DNA from: Deltaproteobacteria bacterium
GTDB lineage: Bacteria > Desulfobacterota > Desulfarculia > Adiutricales > Adiutricaceae
NCBI GenBank assembly: GCA_031265205.1
Contig: JAISCZ010000065.1
Coordinates: 1 to 45,266 of the forward strand
Direction of reading: 5' to 3'
Length of the DNA: 45,266 nt
Within the stretch, counting starts at the first letter, position 1. The number at the start of each line of letters is the position of its first letter. The notes beneath the pieces are model-generated. The model did not search any database and had not been told where the DNA came from. It saw only the letters and a list, made by a program, of their open reading frames with translations. Made by a program: the position numbers and the translations under genes. Of this stretch, positions 15,907-25,400 are shown piece by piece.

Positions 15907-16986
15907 CTAGTCCGGCGTCTCCGGCCGAGGCCCGGGAACCGTCAGGGGTTCCATGAGGACGGAGGCCTCGGGGGACGGAAAGCTCTCGTTGCGGCGCGGG
16001 CTATCGTCCAGGGCCGTGACCCGGTAGCGGGCCTCGACGCCCGGGGGAACGCCCCGGTCGAGATAAAAATTTTCCGCGAGCGTCCCGCCCACGTTCCGGA
16101 AGCCGTCCTCGCCCTCCAGGCGGCGGTAGACCCGGTAACCTAAGATATCCCCGTCCCCTTTGAGGCTCTCCCAGGAAAGGCGGACCCCGTCGGCGGCCAG
16201 GGCCGCGTCCAGGTAGGCGATGGGCCGGGGAGGCGTGGAGTCGACGACCGTCACGGCGATTTCGGGGCTATAGGGACCCGGGACCCGGCTCGCCCCGCGG
16301 GCGACCACCCGGCGGGCGCGATAAACGTAGGAGCGCTCGTAGGCGACTTGGGAGTCGACCAGGCTCGCGCCCTCCAGCCTTAAGCGGACGAAGGGCCCGT
16401 CGCCTTCCTTTTTCTCGATCTCAATTTCCTCCCCGGGGCCCAAGGGCCCATGGGAGAGGCGCACCAGCGGATCCTCGGCCACCGCCCGGAAAGAGTCCAA
16501 GCGCGCGGGGGGCGCGGAGGCCCAGACCGTCACTTCCCGCCAGCTGTCGGGGTGGACCGCCCCCCGGGGGGAAACGCCCGCGACCCGGAAACGGTAGACC
16601 CGCCCGGGGGCGAGCTTGGCCTGAAAACGGTAAGGCCCAGGATTGAAGGCGAGGCCCGGGGGCGCTGGCTGGAGAGGCGTTTCCCCTACCCGGCGGTACT
16701 GATAGTCAGAGGGGCAGCCTTCGCAGAAAGTTTCCGCCTCGTGCCACGCCTCCTCCACCGCGAAATAGGCCAAAACGCCCAAGTCGCGGCCAGCCGCGTT
16801 CCGGATGGGGGCTTTCCAGGAGAGGTACAGATTACCCTCCGCGTCCTGTTCCTGGGTCAGCTCCTCCACGGCCCCTGGCAAAGTCACGATCTCGGGGTAA
16901 GGGTGGGTTTTCACCCCGCAGGAGGCCAAAAAGGCCAGGGCGGCGAGGAGCGGCCAAAAAAGTTGGACAAGGGAGGCGCGGCTCAT
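15907..16986 (-). CDS. Lipoprotein with fibronectin type III-like domains
   Basis: 359 residues. A lipoprotein signal peptide ends in the lipobox LASC (Cys near 23), so the protein is lipid-anchored. The mature part looks like two or three fibronectin III-like modules: LYLSWKAP...YRFRVAGVSPRG (about 50-150) and VRLSWESLKGDGDILGYRVY...YRVTALDDS (about 265-340), with the Trp and Tyr spacing typical of the fold. Its ATG overlaps the argH stop by 4 nt, so it is translated with argH. A lipoprotein between argH and lysA recurs in some Deltaproteobacteria (from memory). The function is unknown; a role in envelope assembly or adhesion would be a guess. Confidence 0.87.
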   Translation of the reverse strand: MSRASLVQLFWPLLAALAFLASCGVKTHPYPEIVTLPGAVEELTQEQDAEGNLYLSWKAPIRNAAGRDLGVLAYFAVEEAWHEAETFCEGCPSDYQYRRVGETPLQPAPPGLAFNPGPYRFQAKLAPGRVYRFRVAGVSPRGAVHPDSWREVTVWASAPPARLDSFRAVAEDPLVRLSHGPLGPGEEIEIEKKEGDGPFVRLRLEGASLVDSQVAYERSYVYRARRVVARGASRVPGPYSPEIAVTVVDSTPPRPIAYLDAALAADGVRLSWESLKGDGDILGYRVYRRLEGEDGFRNVGGTLAENFYLDRGVPPGVEARYRVTALDDSPRRNESFPSPEASVLMEPLTVPGPRPETPD

Positions 16987-18497
16987 GGGGTCCCCTCCCC
17001 CGTTTCCAGAAGCGCTTGGAGAAGAAGATCGCGCTCCCTTATCTCCGCGATAAGCCGCTCCCTTTCCGCGAGCGCGCGGGCGGAGGCCCGGGCGAGATTT
17101 TCCCGAACCCTTTCCGGAGCCGTGCCCCCTAAGGTCGACCCGCGGGCGCGCGTGAGGTCCTCCGGGCCGAGGCGTCGGAGGAGCGCGGGGTCCCCTTGGG
17201 GGCAGAAAGATAAAAAATCCTCAGGGGTTACTTCCAAAAGGGAGATCCCCCGCTCGAGGGCGAAGGCGACCAAGGCCCCCACCTCCCGGTGGGCCTCGCG
17301 GAAGGGCGTTCCCCGTAACACGAGAGCCTCCGCGACGTCCGTCGCGGCCATAAAAGGATCGCTGGCGGCCTCCCGCAGCCGGGGAAGGTTAAAGGTGGCC
17401 TCCCGCGCCAGGCTCGCGGCCAGCGGCAGGGAGAGGTCCAAGGTCGAGGCCGCGTCGAGAAAAGGTTCCTTGTCTTCCTGGAGATCGCGGTTGTAGGAGA
17501 GGGGCAGGCCTTTGACGACCACCAAAAGGCTCACTAAGCTCCCGATAACCCGACCGGCCTTGCCCCGCAAAAGCTCGGCCCCGTCGGGATTTTTCTTCTG
17601 GGGCATCATGGAGCTGGTGGTCGCGAGGCTGTCGGGGAAACTTAAAAATCCAAATTCCGCGCTGGACCAGAGGGCCATTTCCTCGGCCAGCCGCGAGAGG
17701 TTGACCGCCAGAATGGCCGCGAAGGCCAGGTACTCCAAAAGCGCGTCCCGACTGGAGACGGCGTCAAGGCTGTTGCGCGCGGGGGAGGCGAAGCCCAAAG
17801 CCGCGGCGGCTATTTCCGGATCGATGGGAAGGGAAGTCCCCGCCAGGGCCCCGGAACCCAAGGGAAGCCATTTCAGCCTCCCCTCCAGGGACAAGAACCG
17901 GTCCGCGTCCCGCGCGAAGGCCTCCTGATGGGCCAAGAGCCAATGGGCCAAGAGGACGGGCTGGGCCCGCTGGAGGTGAGTGTAGCCCGGCGCGAGGGCC
18001 TCGCCGACCTCTTCCGCGCGGGCGAGGAGCGCCTCCCTCAAGTCCAAGAGAAAGCCCCGCTGCCTTAAAGCGGTTTTTTTCAGGAAAAGAAGCTCGTCCG
18101 TGGCCACCTGATCGTTGCGGCTCCGCCCGGCGTGCAGCTTGGCCCCCGCCTCCCCCGCTTTGGCGATGAGGGCCTTTTCGATATTCATGTGGACGTCTTC
18201 CAGGGCCTCGTCCCAATGAAAGGCGCCGCTTCCGATTTCGGCGCGGATCTCCCCCAGGCCCCGTTGGATGGCGCGGAAATCCTCCCCGGAGAGGGCCCCT
18301 ATCGCCAAAAGGGCCCGCGCGTGGGCGAGGCTTCCCCAGATGTCCTCGCGGGCGAGGGCGCGGTCAAAACCCACCGAGACCGAGGCCCGGGCCAAGACCG
18401 AGCTCACTTTTCCGGAGAGGCGACCGGCGAGGTGCCGGGCCGGGGCGGCGGGAGACGCGGCGGGCGGGTTGGCTTTCCTGGGAGGCGCGGCGGCCAT
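16983..18497 (-). CDS. argH: Argininosuccinate lyase
   Basis: 504 residues, longer than the usual 460 because of an Ala/Pro-rich N-terminus. ArgH splits argininosuccinate into arginine and fumarate. The fumarase/aspartase superfamily signature is present as TTSSMMPQKKNPDGAELLRG, and HAGRSRNDQVATD and YTHLQRAQPVLLAHW are the substrate-binding conserved blocks with the catalytic His. It lies 6 nt after argG and overlaps the next gene by 4 nt. An ordinary enzyme. Confidence 0.97.
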   Translation of the reverse strand: MAAAPPRKANPPAASPAAPARHLAGRLSGKVSSVLARASVSVGFDRALAREDIWGSLAHARALLAIGALSGEDFRAIQRGLGEIRAEIGSGAFHWDEALEDVHMNIEKALIAKAGEAGAKLHAGRSRNDQVATDELLFLKKTALRQRGFLLDLREALLARAEEVGEALAPGYTHLQRAQPVLLAHWLLAHQEAFARDADRFLSLEGRLKWLPLGSGALAGTSLPIDPEIAAAALGFASPARNSLDAVSSRDALLEYLAFAAILAVNLSRLAEEMALWSSAEFGFLSFPDSLATTSSMMPQKKNPDGAELLRGKAGRVIGSLVSLLVVVKGLPLSYNRDLQEDKEPFLDAASTLDLSLPLAASLAREATFNLPRLREAASDPFMAATDVAEALVLRGTPFREAHREVGALVAFALERGISLLEVTPEDFLSFCPQGDPALLRRLGPEDLTRARGSTLGGTAPERVRENLARASARALAERERLIAEIRERDLLLQALLETGEGTP

Positions 18498-18503
18498 GGG
18501 CCT

Positions 18504-19733
18504 TTATTTCTCTTTCTCGCCCCGGATTTTTAAGGGAATCCGGAGCCGGAGGCCGCTCACGCGGATAAAACCGCCGGCGTCGGCCTGATTGTAGACCTCG
18601 TCCCGCTCAAAGGTCGCGAAATCCGCGTCGTACAGGGAATAGGGGGACTTGCGGCCCACGGCCATGACATTGCCTTTGTAGAGCTTCACCTTGACCTTGC
18701 CGGTCACCCTTTCCTGGGTCCCGTCGATAAAACTCTGCAAAGCCTCGCGTTCCGGGGCGCGCCAATAGCCGTTATAGACCATGGTGGCGTAGCGGGGAAC
18801 GAGACTGTCCTTGAGGTTGATAAGTTCCCGATCCAAAGTCAGGCACTCCAGATCGCGGTGCGCCAAATGGAGGACCGTCCCCGCGGGGGTCTCGTAGACC
18901 CCGCGGCTCTTCATGCCCACGTAGCGGCTCTCGACGATATCCACCCGGCCCACGCCGTTTTCCCCGGCGATCGCGTTGAGCTTTTCCATCAGCTCCCGGG
19001 GGCTTAAGGCCTCGCCGTCGAGGGCCACGGCGTCGCCGCGACGGAACTCGATCTCGACGACCCGGGGGACGTCGGGGGCCTTTTCCGGGGAGACGGTCAA
19101 AAGAAACATGTCTTCCGCGGGCTCGTTCCAGGGGTCTTCCAGGATTCCCCCCTCGAAGCTGATATGGAGAAGGTTGCGATCCGTGGAATAGGGTTTCGCG
19201 GCGGTGACGGGGACCGGAACGCCGTTGGCGCGGGCGTATTCCATTAGCTCCGTGCGGCTCTTAAAATTCCATTCCCGCCAGGGGGCCACGGTCTGGAGGT
19301 TCGCGTCCAGGGCCATGGTCGTCAGTTCAAAGCGGACCTGATCGTTGCCTTTGCCCGTGGCCCCGTGGGCCACGGCGTCGGCCCCCTCGGCCCGGGCTAT
19401 TTCCACCATGCGCTGGGCGATGGCCGGGCGGGCCAGGGAGGTCCCTAAGAGATAGCGCCCCTCGTAGACGGCGTTCGCGCGGATGGCGGGATAGACGTAG
19501 GAGGCGGCGAACTCGTCCCGCAGGTCCTCAATAACGCACTTGGAGGCCCCCGTCGCCAGGGCTTTCTCCTCCAAGCCGTCCAGCTCTTCCTTTTGGCCCA
19601 CGTCGGCGCAGAAGGCGATCACTTCCTTGGCCCCGTAATCGGTTTTGAGCCATTTAAGGATTATGGAGGTGTCAAGCCCGCCCGAGTAAGCGAGGACTAT
19701 TTTTTGGGGCCTGGTGGATGGGGTCTCCGTCAT
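18504..19733 (-). CDS. argG: Argininosuccinate synthase
   Basis: 409 residues from the ATG at 19733; the frame runs 31 codons further but those residues do not match the family. ArgG joins citrulline and aspartate with ATP. The PP-loop AYSGGLDTS opens the protein, and the conserved [14 protein letters not shown] block follows near 115-130, with [12 protein letters not shown] later. It is the first gene of an apparent arginine/lysine operon reading toward the tRNA: argG, argH, lipoprotein, lysA, dapF, dapA, dapB, lipoprotein. Confidence 0.97.
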   Translation of the reverse strand: MTETPSTRPQKIVLAYSGGLDTSIILKWLKTDYGAKEVIAFCADVGQKEELDGLEEKALATGASKCVIEDLRDEFAASYVYPAIRANAVYEGRYLLGTSLARPAIAQRMVEIARAEGADAVAHGATGKGNDQVRFELTTMALDANLQTVAPWREWNFKSRTELMEYARANGVPVPVTAAKPYSTDRNLLHISFEGGILEDPWNEPAEDMFLLTVSPEKAPDVPRVVEIEFRRGDAVALDGEALSPRELMEKLNAIAGENGVGRVDIVESRYVGMKSRGVYETPAGTVLHLAHRDLECLTLDRELINLKDSLVPRYATMVYNGYWRAPEREALQSFIDGTQERVTGKVKVKLYKGNVMAVGRKSPYSLYDADFATFERDEVYNQADAGGFIRVSGLRLRIPLKIRGEKEK

Positions 19734-20054
19734 TGTAGCTAACTCTCCCTTTCGTCCGGGCGCTCCCCTTGGAGGGAAGCCCGCGCGGGATTCTCCCCTG
19801 AGGGGAGCGCCCGCTCGCCAAAGCAAAGGGCTATTTTAGTCGCCGCGGGCCTTCCGAAGCAAGGGATTTTCACGCCCGCGGGGGCGCTCGCGCGGGCCCC
19901 CTCCCTTCGCGGGACCGAAACCTTCGGGGCTTTGGCGAAAAAGCCGAAGGGTAAAAATATTTCGCCCCGCCAGAGGGCCTTGGGGTAAAATACGGAAAAC
20001 TTAAAAGGCCTTTTCCCGCGCCTTCTTTTTTTCCCTTTTTGGCGAAGGATTTTT
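19734..20054. promoter_or_regulatory. Divergent intergenic region between argG and the Tpt1-like gene
   Basis: The 321 nt must hold start signals for argG (leftward) and the Tpt1-like gene (rightward), but I see no strong promoter pair. An interrupted inverted repeat lies near 19921-19952 (CCTTC with GAAGG outside, GGCTTT with AAAGCC inside). No classic arginine operator was recognised. Confidence 0.3.
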
Positions 20055-20807
20055 ATGACGCGCAAAATCGCCCAGGCCCGCGACAGCCTGGAAAAACTCC
20101 TGATCTACGCCCTGGGAGTGGCCCCCGACGAAATGGGCCTGACTCCCGGGCCCGACGGCTTTGTCCCCTTCAAGGAGCTTCTGGCGGCCATCCGGGACGA
20201 GGACGGATTTCGGGGAACCACGGAAGCGAAAATCAAGGAGATCTTAAACGCCCCCCAAGGCAAATCGCCACTGGAAACGGAGGGCCCCCTCATTAGGGTC
20301 ATTCCCGCGCTATCCCAGCTTCCGGTGGAGCTTTCCCCAGATCTGAAGCCCCCCAAGGAACTCTTTTTGGGCCTCAAACCCAATACCTGGCGCTCGGCCC
20401 ATATCCACGGCCTAGCCCCCCGGAGGCCAGCGGAGGACAAGCTGCGGCTCTTCAGCGACCGGGACATGGCCTTAAGGGTCGCCAAGCGTTTCTGCCCGGA
20501 CCCCATCTCAATCAAAATTCTGGCGGCCAAGGCGAGGGAAGCCAAAGTTCTTTTCATCCCCTATTCCGCGACGATCTTTCTGGCCGAATTCGTCCCCGCG
20601 GAATTTCTCATGGGGCCCCCCGTCAAAATCCAGGACGAGCGGGAAGCCAAAGCGCTCTCCCCGAAGGCCCCGGACAAGGGCGCGCCGCCCGCTCCCGGCG
20701 TTCTGGCGGTCGAGCCCCAGGTCCACCGCGGGAAGAAAAAAGGCAAATACCAGGACTCCCCCGACTGGAAGACCCAGACCCGCCGCGACCGCCGGGACAA
20801 GGGGTGA
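20055..20807 (+). CDS. Tpt1/KptA-like protein lacking catalytic residues
   Basis: 250 residues; ATG with AAGGA 6 nt upstream. The first 180 residues follow RNA 2'-phosphotransferase (Tpt1/KptA) in order: a winged-helix part (SLEKLLIYAL...GLTPGPDGFVPFKELL), the IRV strand near 80, a KPPKELFLGL strand where Tpt1 has P-P-LYHGT, RLFSDRDMALRVAKRF in place of HVHLS-D--TA--VG-RH, and the IPYSATIFLAEFVPAEFL end. Tpt1 moves the 2'-phosphate of spliced tRNA to NAD. The essential Arg-His of the LRH motif is Gly-Val here (21-22), the QGHS motif and the LYHGT histidine are lost; only Arg81 of IRA remains. The last 60 residues are a basic, Pro/Lys-rich tail. It is probably a pseudoenzyme or has a different ligand, perhaps RNA. 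Confidence 0.72.
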   Translation: MTRKIAQARDSLEKLLIYALGVAPDEMGLTPGPDGFVPFKELLAAIRDEDGFRGTTEAKIKEILNAPQGKSPLETEGPLIRVIPALSQLPVELSPDLKPPKELFLGLKPNTWRSAHIHGLAPRRPAEDKLRLFSDRDMALRVAKRFCPDPISIKILAAKAREAKVLFIPYSATIFLAEFVPAEFLMGPPVKIQDEREAKALSPKAPDKGAPPAPGVLAVEPQVHRGKKKGKYQDSPDWKTQTRRDRRDKG

Positions 20808-20853
20808 CCCTCTCGGCGCTTTTTTCCGCGTCCGGGCTTTTAAAGAATCCTGT

Positions 20854-21633
20854 ATGCTTGGAAAACTTCTTCACTTTTCGTTTTTAAGCGTCTCGCTATT
20901 TTTTTTATACAACGCGGCGCCGGTCGCTTCCGATGAAGTTACAAACAGCGTCGGCATGAAATTTACTTTAATTTCCCCCGGCGCGTTTACGATGGGCGCT
21001 GATTTGAATTTTGAGAATGGCGACAAAGATGAGACGCCCCAGCGCCGGGTCACCATTTCCAGGCCCTTTTATATGGGTATTTATGAGGTGACGCAGGCCG
21101 AATGGATGAGCGTCATGGGCGGCGCCAATCCCAGTTATTTTAAAGGACGAACGCTTCCGGTTGAAACCGTGTCCTGGGATGACGCCCGCTCTTTTATCCG
21201 GAAACTAAATCAAAAAGAGGGAACGGAAAAGTACAGGCTACCCACGGAAGGGGAGTGGGAGTATTCCGCGAGGGCGGGGACAACGTCGGCTTACTTCTTT
21301 GGCGACGACGCGGGCTCTCTTGGGACATACGCGTGGTTTGGGAGAAACGGCGGCAAGGAAACGCGGCCGGTCGGAGAGAAAAGGCCCAGTCCATGGGGCC
21401 TTTACGACATTTATGGCAATGTATGGGAATGGGTCCAAGATTTTTACGGAGACTACTCGGACGCCGCGGCGACTGACCCTCAGGGGCCTTCGGAAGGCTC
21501 TACCCGCGTGGTACGGGGTTGCGGGTGGCACATCACCGCTGTCGACTGCCGGTCCGCGAGCCGATACGGGGTCACTCCTGAGTCCCGGGGCGACGCCCTC
21601 GGCCTGCGCCTGGCCTTCTCGGCTGGCTACTAA
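20854..21633 (+). CDS. Exported SUMF1/FGE-sulfatase domain protein
   Basis: 259 residues with a signal peptide (MLGKLLHFSFLSVSLFFLYN). The mature protein is a full SUMF1-type domain: FTLISPGAFTMGA, ETPQRRVTISRPFYMGIYEV, TQAEWMSVMG, LPVETVSWDDARSF, YRLPTEGEWEYSARAG, YDIYGNVWEWVQDFYG, RVVRGCGW and CRSASRYG. Formylglycine-generating enzymes use a cysteine pair; here only the Cys of CRSASR falls at the usual place, with another Cys in GCGW, so classic sulfatase activation is doubtful. Many exported SUMF1 proteins have other or unknown roles. No sulfatase lies nearby. No clear ribosome site precedes the ATG. It is 46 nt after the Tpt1-like gene. Confidence 0.9.
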   Translation: MLGKLLHFSFLSVSLFFLYNAAPVASDEVTNSVGMKFTLISPGAFTMGADLNFENGDKDETPQRRVTISRPFYMGIYEVTQAEWMSVMGGANPSYFKGRTLPVETVSWDDARSFIRKLNQKEGTEKYRLPTEGEWEYSARAGTTSAYFFGDDAGSLGTYAWFGRNGGKETRPVGEKRPSPWGLYDIYGNVWEWVQDFYGDYSDAAATDPQGPSEGSTRVVRGCGWHITAVDCRSASRYGVTPESRGDALGLRLAFSAGY

Positions 21634-22498
21634 GGCGCGGGTCAAGCGTTCGTTGGGGGACGAAGGCTGAGCCCTAGCCCCGCGGCGCGCCTTGGCGCGG
21701 AGGATTAGAGGACACAAATCCGCGAGAACGGAAGCGAAATTTTGCGGAGCGGCCACAAAAGGCGCGCCGCCGAAGCTCAATCGCGGCGACGGGGCAAAGG
21801 GAAACCAATAAGTCGCGCGGTTGAGTATCCCCCAAAATTTTTGCTGATTGCCTTATCGCGAATGATAAAGAGCTGTATTTTGACTTGGCTCTCCAGTTTT
21901 AATTTTTCGCGTTCCGGTGGGTTATGAAATCCACGCGTGAAGACGCGCCAAATCATTTTACGCGTAAAACCAATGGCTTAAACGTCTCGCTAGACCCAAT
22001 TTCCTTAACGCCAAAAATTTACGAGCGATAATCATAGAGCGCGCCACTAAAAAAAGACGCTGAAGCGGTAAAATTTAAGCGCTAAAGAAAGATTGACCGC
22101 GGAGAAATTCTGGCGCCAAAAATTTCGCGGTTTTCTTAAAGCCGCGCGACTGGCGCGAAGAAACCGCGACCAGGGAGTCGGCGCGGGCTCGCGCGGTATT
22201 TTTATTAAATGATCGTCTGGCGGCCATGGCGAAAAAGGTCACGGTCGTAAACGGTCTTTTGCGGACTTACGGAGTTAGGAAACTTAAAAAGGACGCCAGG
22301 GGCAAGCGGCGGCGGGGCGAGGGGGGAAGCCGCCGGAAGAGCCTGGAGGAAGCGGCCCTGGGGGGAGCCGGCGGGCCGCCTCCGCGCCGATAGGGATTTA
22401 AAATATGGATCCCGGCGAGGGCCCACTGAGGTCTCAAGACAGCGTCCGCCCGGCGCTTCGGCCCCCGCGGAGACCTTAACGCGCCGCGACTTGGCGCG
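21634..22498. other. Gene-poor gap between SUMF1 gene and autotransporter
   Basis: No convincing gene in 865 nt. A 55-codon basic open frame on the plus strand (22226-22393, MAKKVTVVNGLLRTYG then Lys/Arg/Gly-rich) has no ribosome site and is probably chance. A 7-bp inverted repeat ACGCGCC/GGCGCGT lies at 22480-22500, at the autotransporter stop, without a T-run, so it is only a weak terminator candidate. The sequence mixes A/T-rich patches (21830-22100) with GC-rich ends. Confidence 0.4.
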
Positions 22499-25400
22499 TC
22501 AGAACCCGTATTTCAGAGTCGCCGTTCCGGAGAAGCCTTCCCTTTTTCCGACATAGCCTTGGGCCCCGATTTCCAGGGAAAAGGGGAGGTTCTCCGAAGG
22601 CCTGAACGACACGCCCAGCTCGAGGATCCCGGTATTGCCCCTCAGGGACGGAGTCTCCAGGGAGACGTCGTTCACCGAGGCGCGCGCCACCCCGTCGAAT
22701 TCTCGCTCGAAGTAAGCGCCCACGTAAGGAGCGGCGCGTCCCCAGGCCACGTAGGCGAGGCGGGCGCCCGCCCTGACCCTCAGGGAGTCGGCGTCCTCGA
22801 AGCGGACCCTGTCGGCGCTCACCCCGAATTCGGAACCCTCCTGGCGGGTCCAAAGGATTTTCGCCCCCAGATCGAGCGCGAATGACCCGTCCGGTCCCCC
22901 TGGCTTCCATGTCCGCCCCAGGCCCCCGTGTAGGCCCCAATAGCGGCTGGAAAGCTTGAACGACGCGGGCGCCCCGCCGTAGCGAATGTCGTCCGTGTCA
23001 AAGTCCGTCTCCTGCCGCCCAAGGCGGGCCGAGGCCTCCAGATACAGGCCCGGGAAAGCCCCGGCCGCGGCGTCCCAGCGCGCCAGGATCCCGCCCCCCG
23101 CGTAGGTCACGTCGCCGCTCCCGTCAACCTCGCGGGAGTTCGCGAAAGAGTTGTGGCTGTCGTAGTCCCCCCGGCCCGCCTCGGCGAAGATCCCCAACGC
23201 GAGCCTGCCGATCCCGAGATCGGCGCCCACGGCCGCGCCGGCCAGGACGGAGAGCCCCGAAACATCCGCGCGGGATCCGGTGTTATACCGCGAACGGCCT
23301 CCCGACGCCGCGCCGAAGGCGCCCCAGACGGGGCCGGTCCCAGAGGAGGCGGTCGCGGCCGCGGATACGCCTTCCCGGGCCAGCGCGTCCTGGCCCAGGC
23401 CCGCGAAAGCGAGAGCCGCCGCGGCCGCCTCGGGATAGGCTTTCATTCTCTCGTAGCTGGGGACCCAAGGGGAAATGGAAGCGAGCGTCGCCTTGACGCG
23501 ACCGGGCGCCAATGGGTCTATTTCGACCGTGAACGAGTCCCCGTTAGGCGTGGACACGGAAAGGGACGCGAAGCCGGCGTCGTCAAGGGCGTCCGCCGCC
23601 AGGAGCGTCAGCCCCTCTCCGAGGGCCACGCCGAGCCTCGCGGGGGCGCTCGTTATGGAGAAGACAGTGGCGCCGTCGAGCTTGGCCTCCCCGTTCACCT
23701 GGAGCAGAGGGGAGGCAAACGCCCCAGACCCCGGTAGGCTCCAACTGAGTTCCGCGCCGCTAAAGTCCGCCACTATCGTGGCGTCAGCCTGGATTACGGC
23801 GGGGGAAGCGCCGCCCTCCACCGCGAGCCTCGGAATGGCCAGAGAGCCGTAAGACGAGATATCGAAAGTGGCCCCGGTGGAAAGGATAAGCCCGCCGCCC
23901 GCGAGGCTCCGGGAGATGTCGGCTCCGGGGGCGAGCTTAAGAGTTCCCATAAGGACGTTGGTGGAGCCGGAGTAGTCGCTGGGCCCGGAAAGCGCGAGGA
24001 CGCCGTCGCCGTCCTTCGAAAGCGAGCCTTCGCCGTAGACGTACAGAGCGCTCGTCACCCCCGAAGAGTAGTCCGAGACGGAGTAGTCGAAAACAAGCGC
24101 GTTTCCCGCGCGGACCTCGGCGCCGCGCGCGAAGTTTATCACGTTGGAGAAGCGGGTTCGCGATCCGGGGGCGGCCGCCAGGAGGAGGCTGTCGCCCGTT
24201 ACGCCGCCGCCCGAAAAGGAGTAGCCGTCAGCCTCCACCGTCACCGCGCCCGGATTAACGCCGGAAGGGTCGACATGGACGTCTTTCGCGCCGGCGGCGC
24301 CGAAGAGCGCGTCGTCGCTATCCAAATACCTCACCCCGTAGCCGGAGTGGAGCCAGTCCTTGCCGGAATCGGCGGAACTCTCGGGGGCCCAAAGCGCTCC
24401 AGCGTCGCCAAGCCAGCTGACGATGGCTCCGGCGCGAAGGACGTCTATCAGGGAGGTGACCACGGACGGCGGATCGGAGTCGTAAACGCCGACGCCGTGG
24501 ACTTGAAGGTTTTCCATCGCGATCTCGTATAATCCCCGATCCATGAAAACGAGCGCGCCGTCCGGGCTTATCGAATAGTCCTCGCCCGCGACGGCTACGA
24601 CCCCGTCGCGCTTAAACGAAAACTGGGTGAGCTCGCCGTTGAAACTCGCCTCGCTCCCAAGATCATAAACCGCGCCTGGCGCCGGACCGGAAGGGATAGC
24701 GGCAAGAGGCGCGTTGTTCTGATTGCCCATTTTGACGTTTGGGACAGTGGACATCATGTCATACAGCGCGCTCAGGGTGAACCTGCCGCCGCTCACGTTA
24801 AGGTTGGTAAGGGTCGCGATATCAATAAAGTCCAATGAGGAGAATTGGCTGTCTTCGACGGACAGGGACGCGAGGGTGGGGTTGCCTGTCACGTCAACGT
24901 ACTTAAGATTGGGGTTATGGCTCAAGTCAAGCGAAACGAGAAAATTGTCGCTGACATCCAAGTAATCAAGATACGCGTTGTCGCTCAGGTCAAGCGAAGC
25001 AAGTAAGTTATCGCTGGCGTCAAGGTATTGAAGATTCGTTAGGACGTTCAAGACAAGCGAATTAAGAGAATTTTCACTGACATCAAGGTAATAAATATTC
25101 GCGTTGCCGCTTAGGTCAAGCGTATTGAGAGAGTTACCGCTGGCGGACAGGTATCTTAGATCCGCCATATCGCCCACGTTAAGCGAACCGAGAGAGTTGC
25201 CGCTGACATCCAGTTCGATAAGATAATCGTTGTCGCTCAAGTCAAGCGAACTGAGAGAGTTGTGGCTGACATTCAGGGATCGAAGATTTTCGTAGTCGTT
25301 CAGGTTAAGCGAACTGAAAGAGTTGCCGCTGACATTCAGGGAAAAAAGATCCACGTTGCCGCTCAAATTAAGCGAACCGAGAAAGTTGTCGCTGACATCC

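Noticed and set aside
16450-17496. 348-codon open frame opposite argH and the lipoprotein
   Set aside because: Antisense to two supported genes and Arg/Ser-rich; chance frame in GC-rich DNA.
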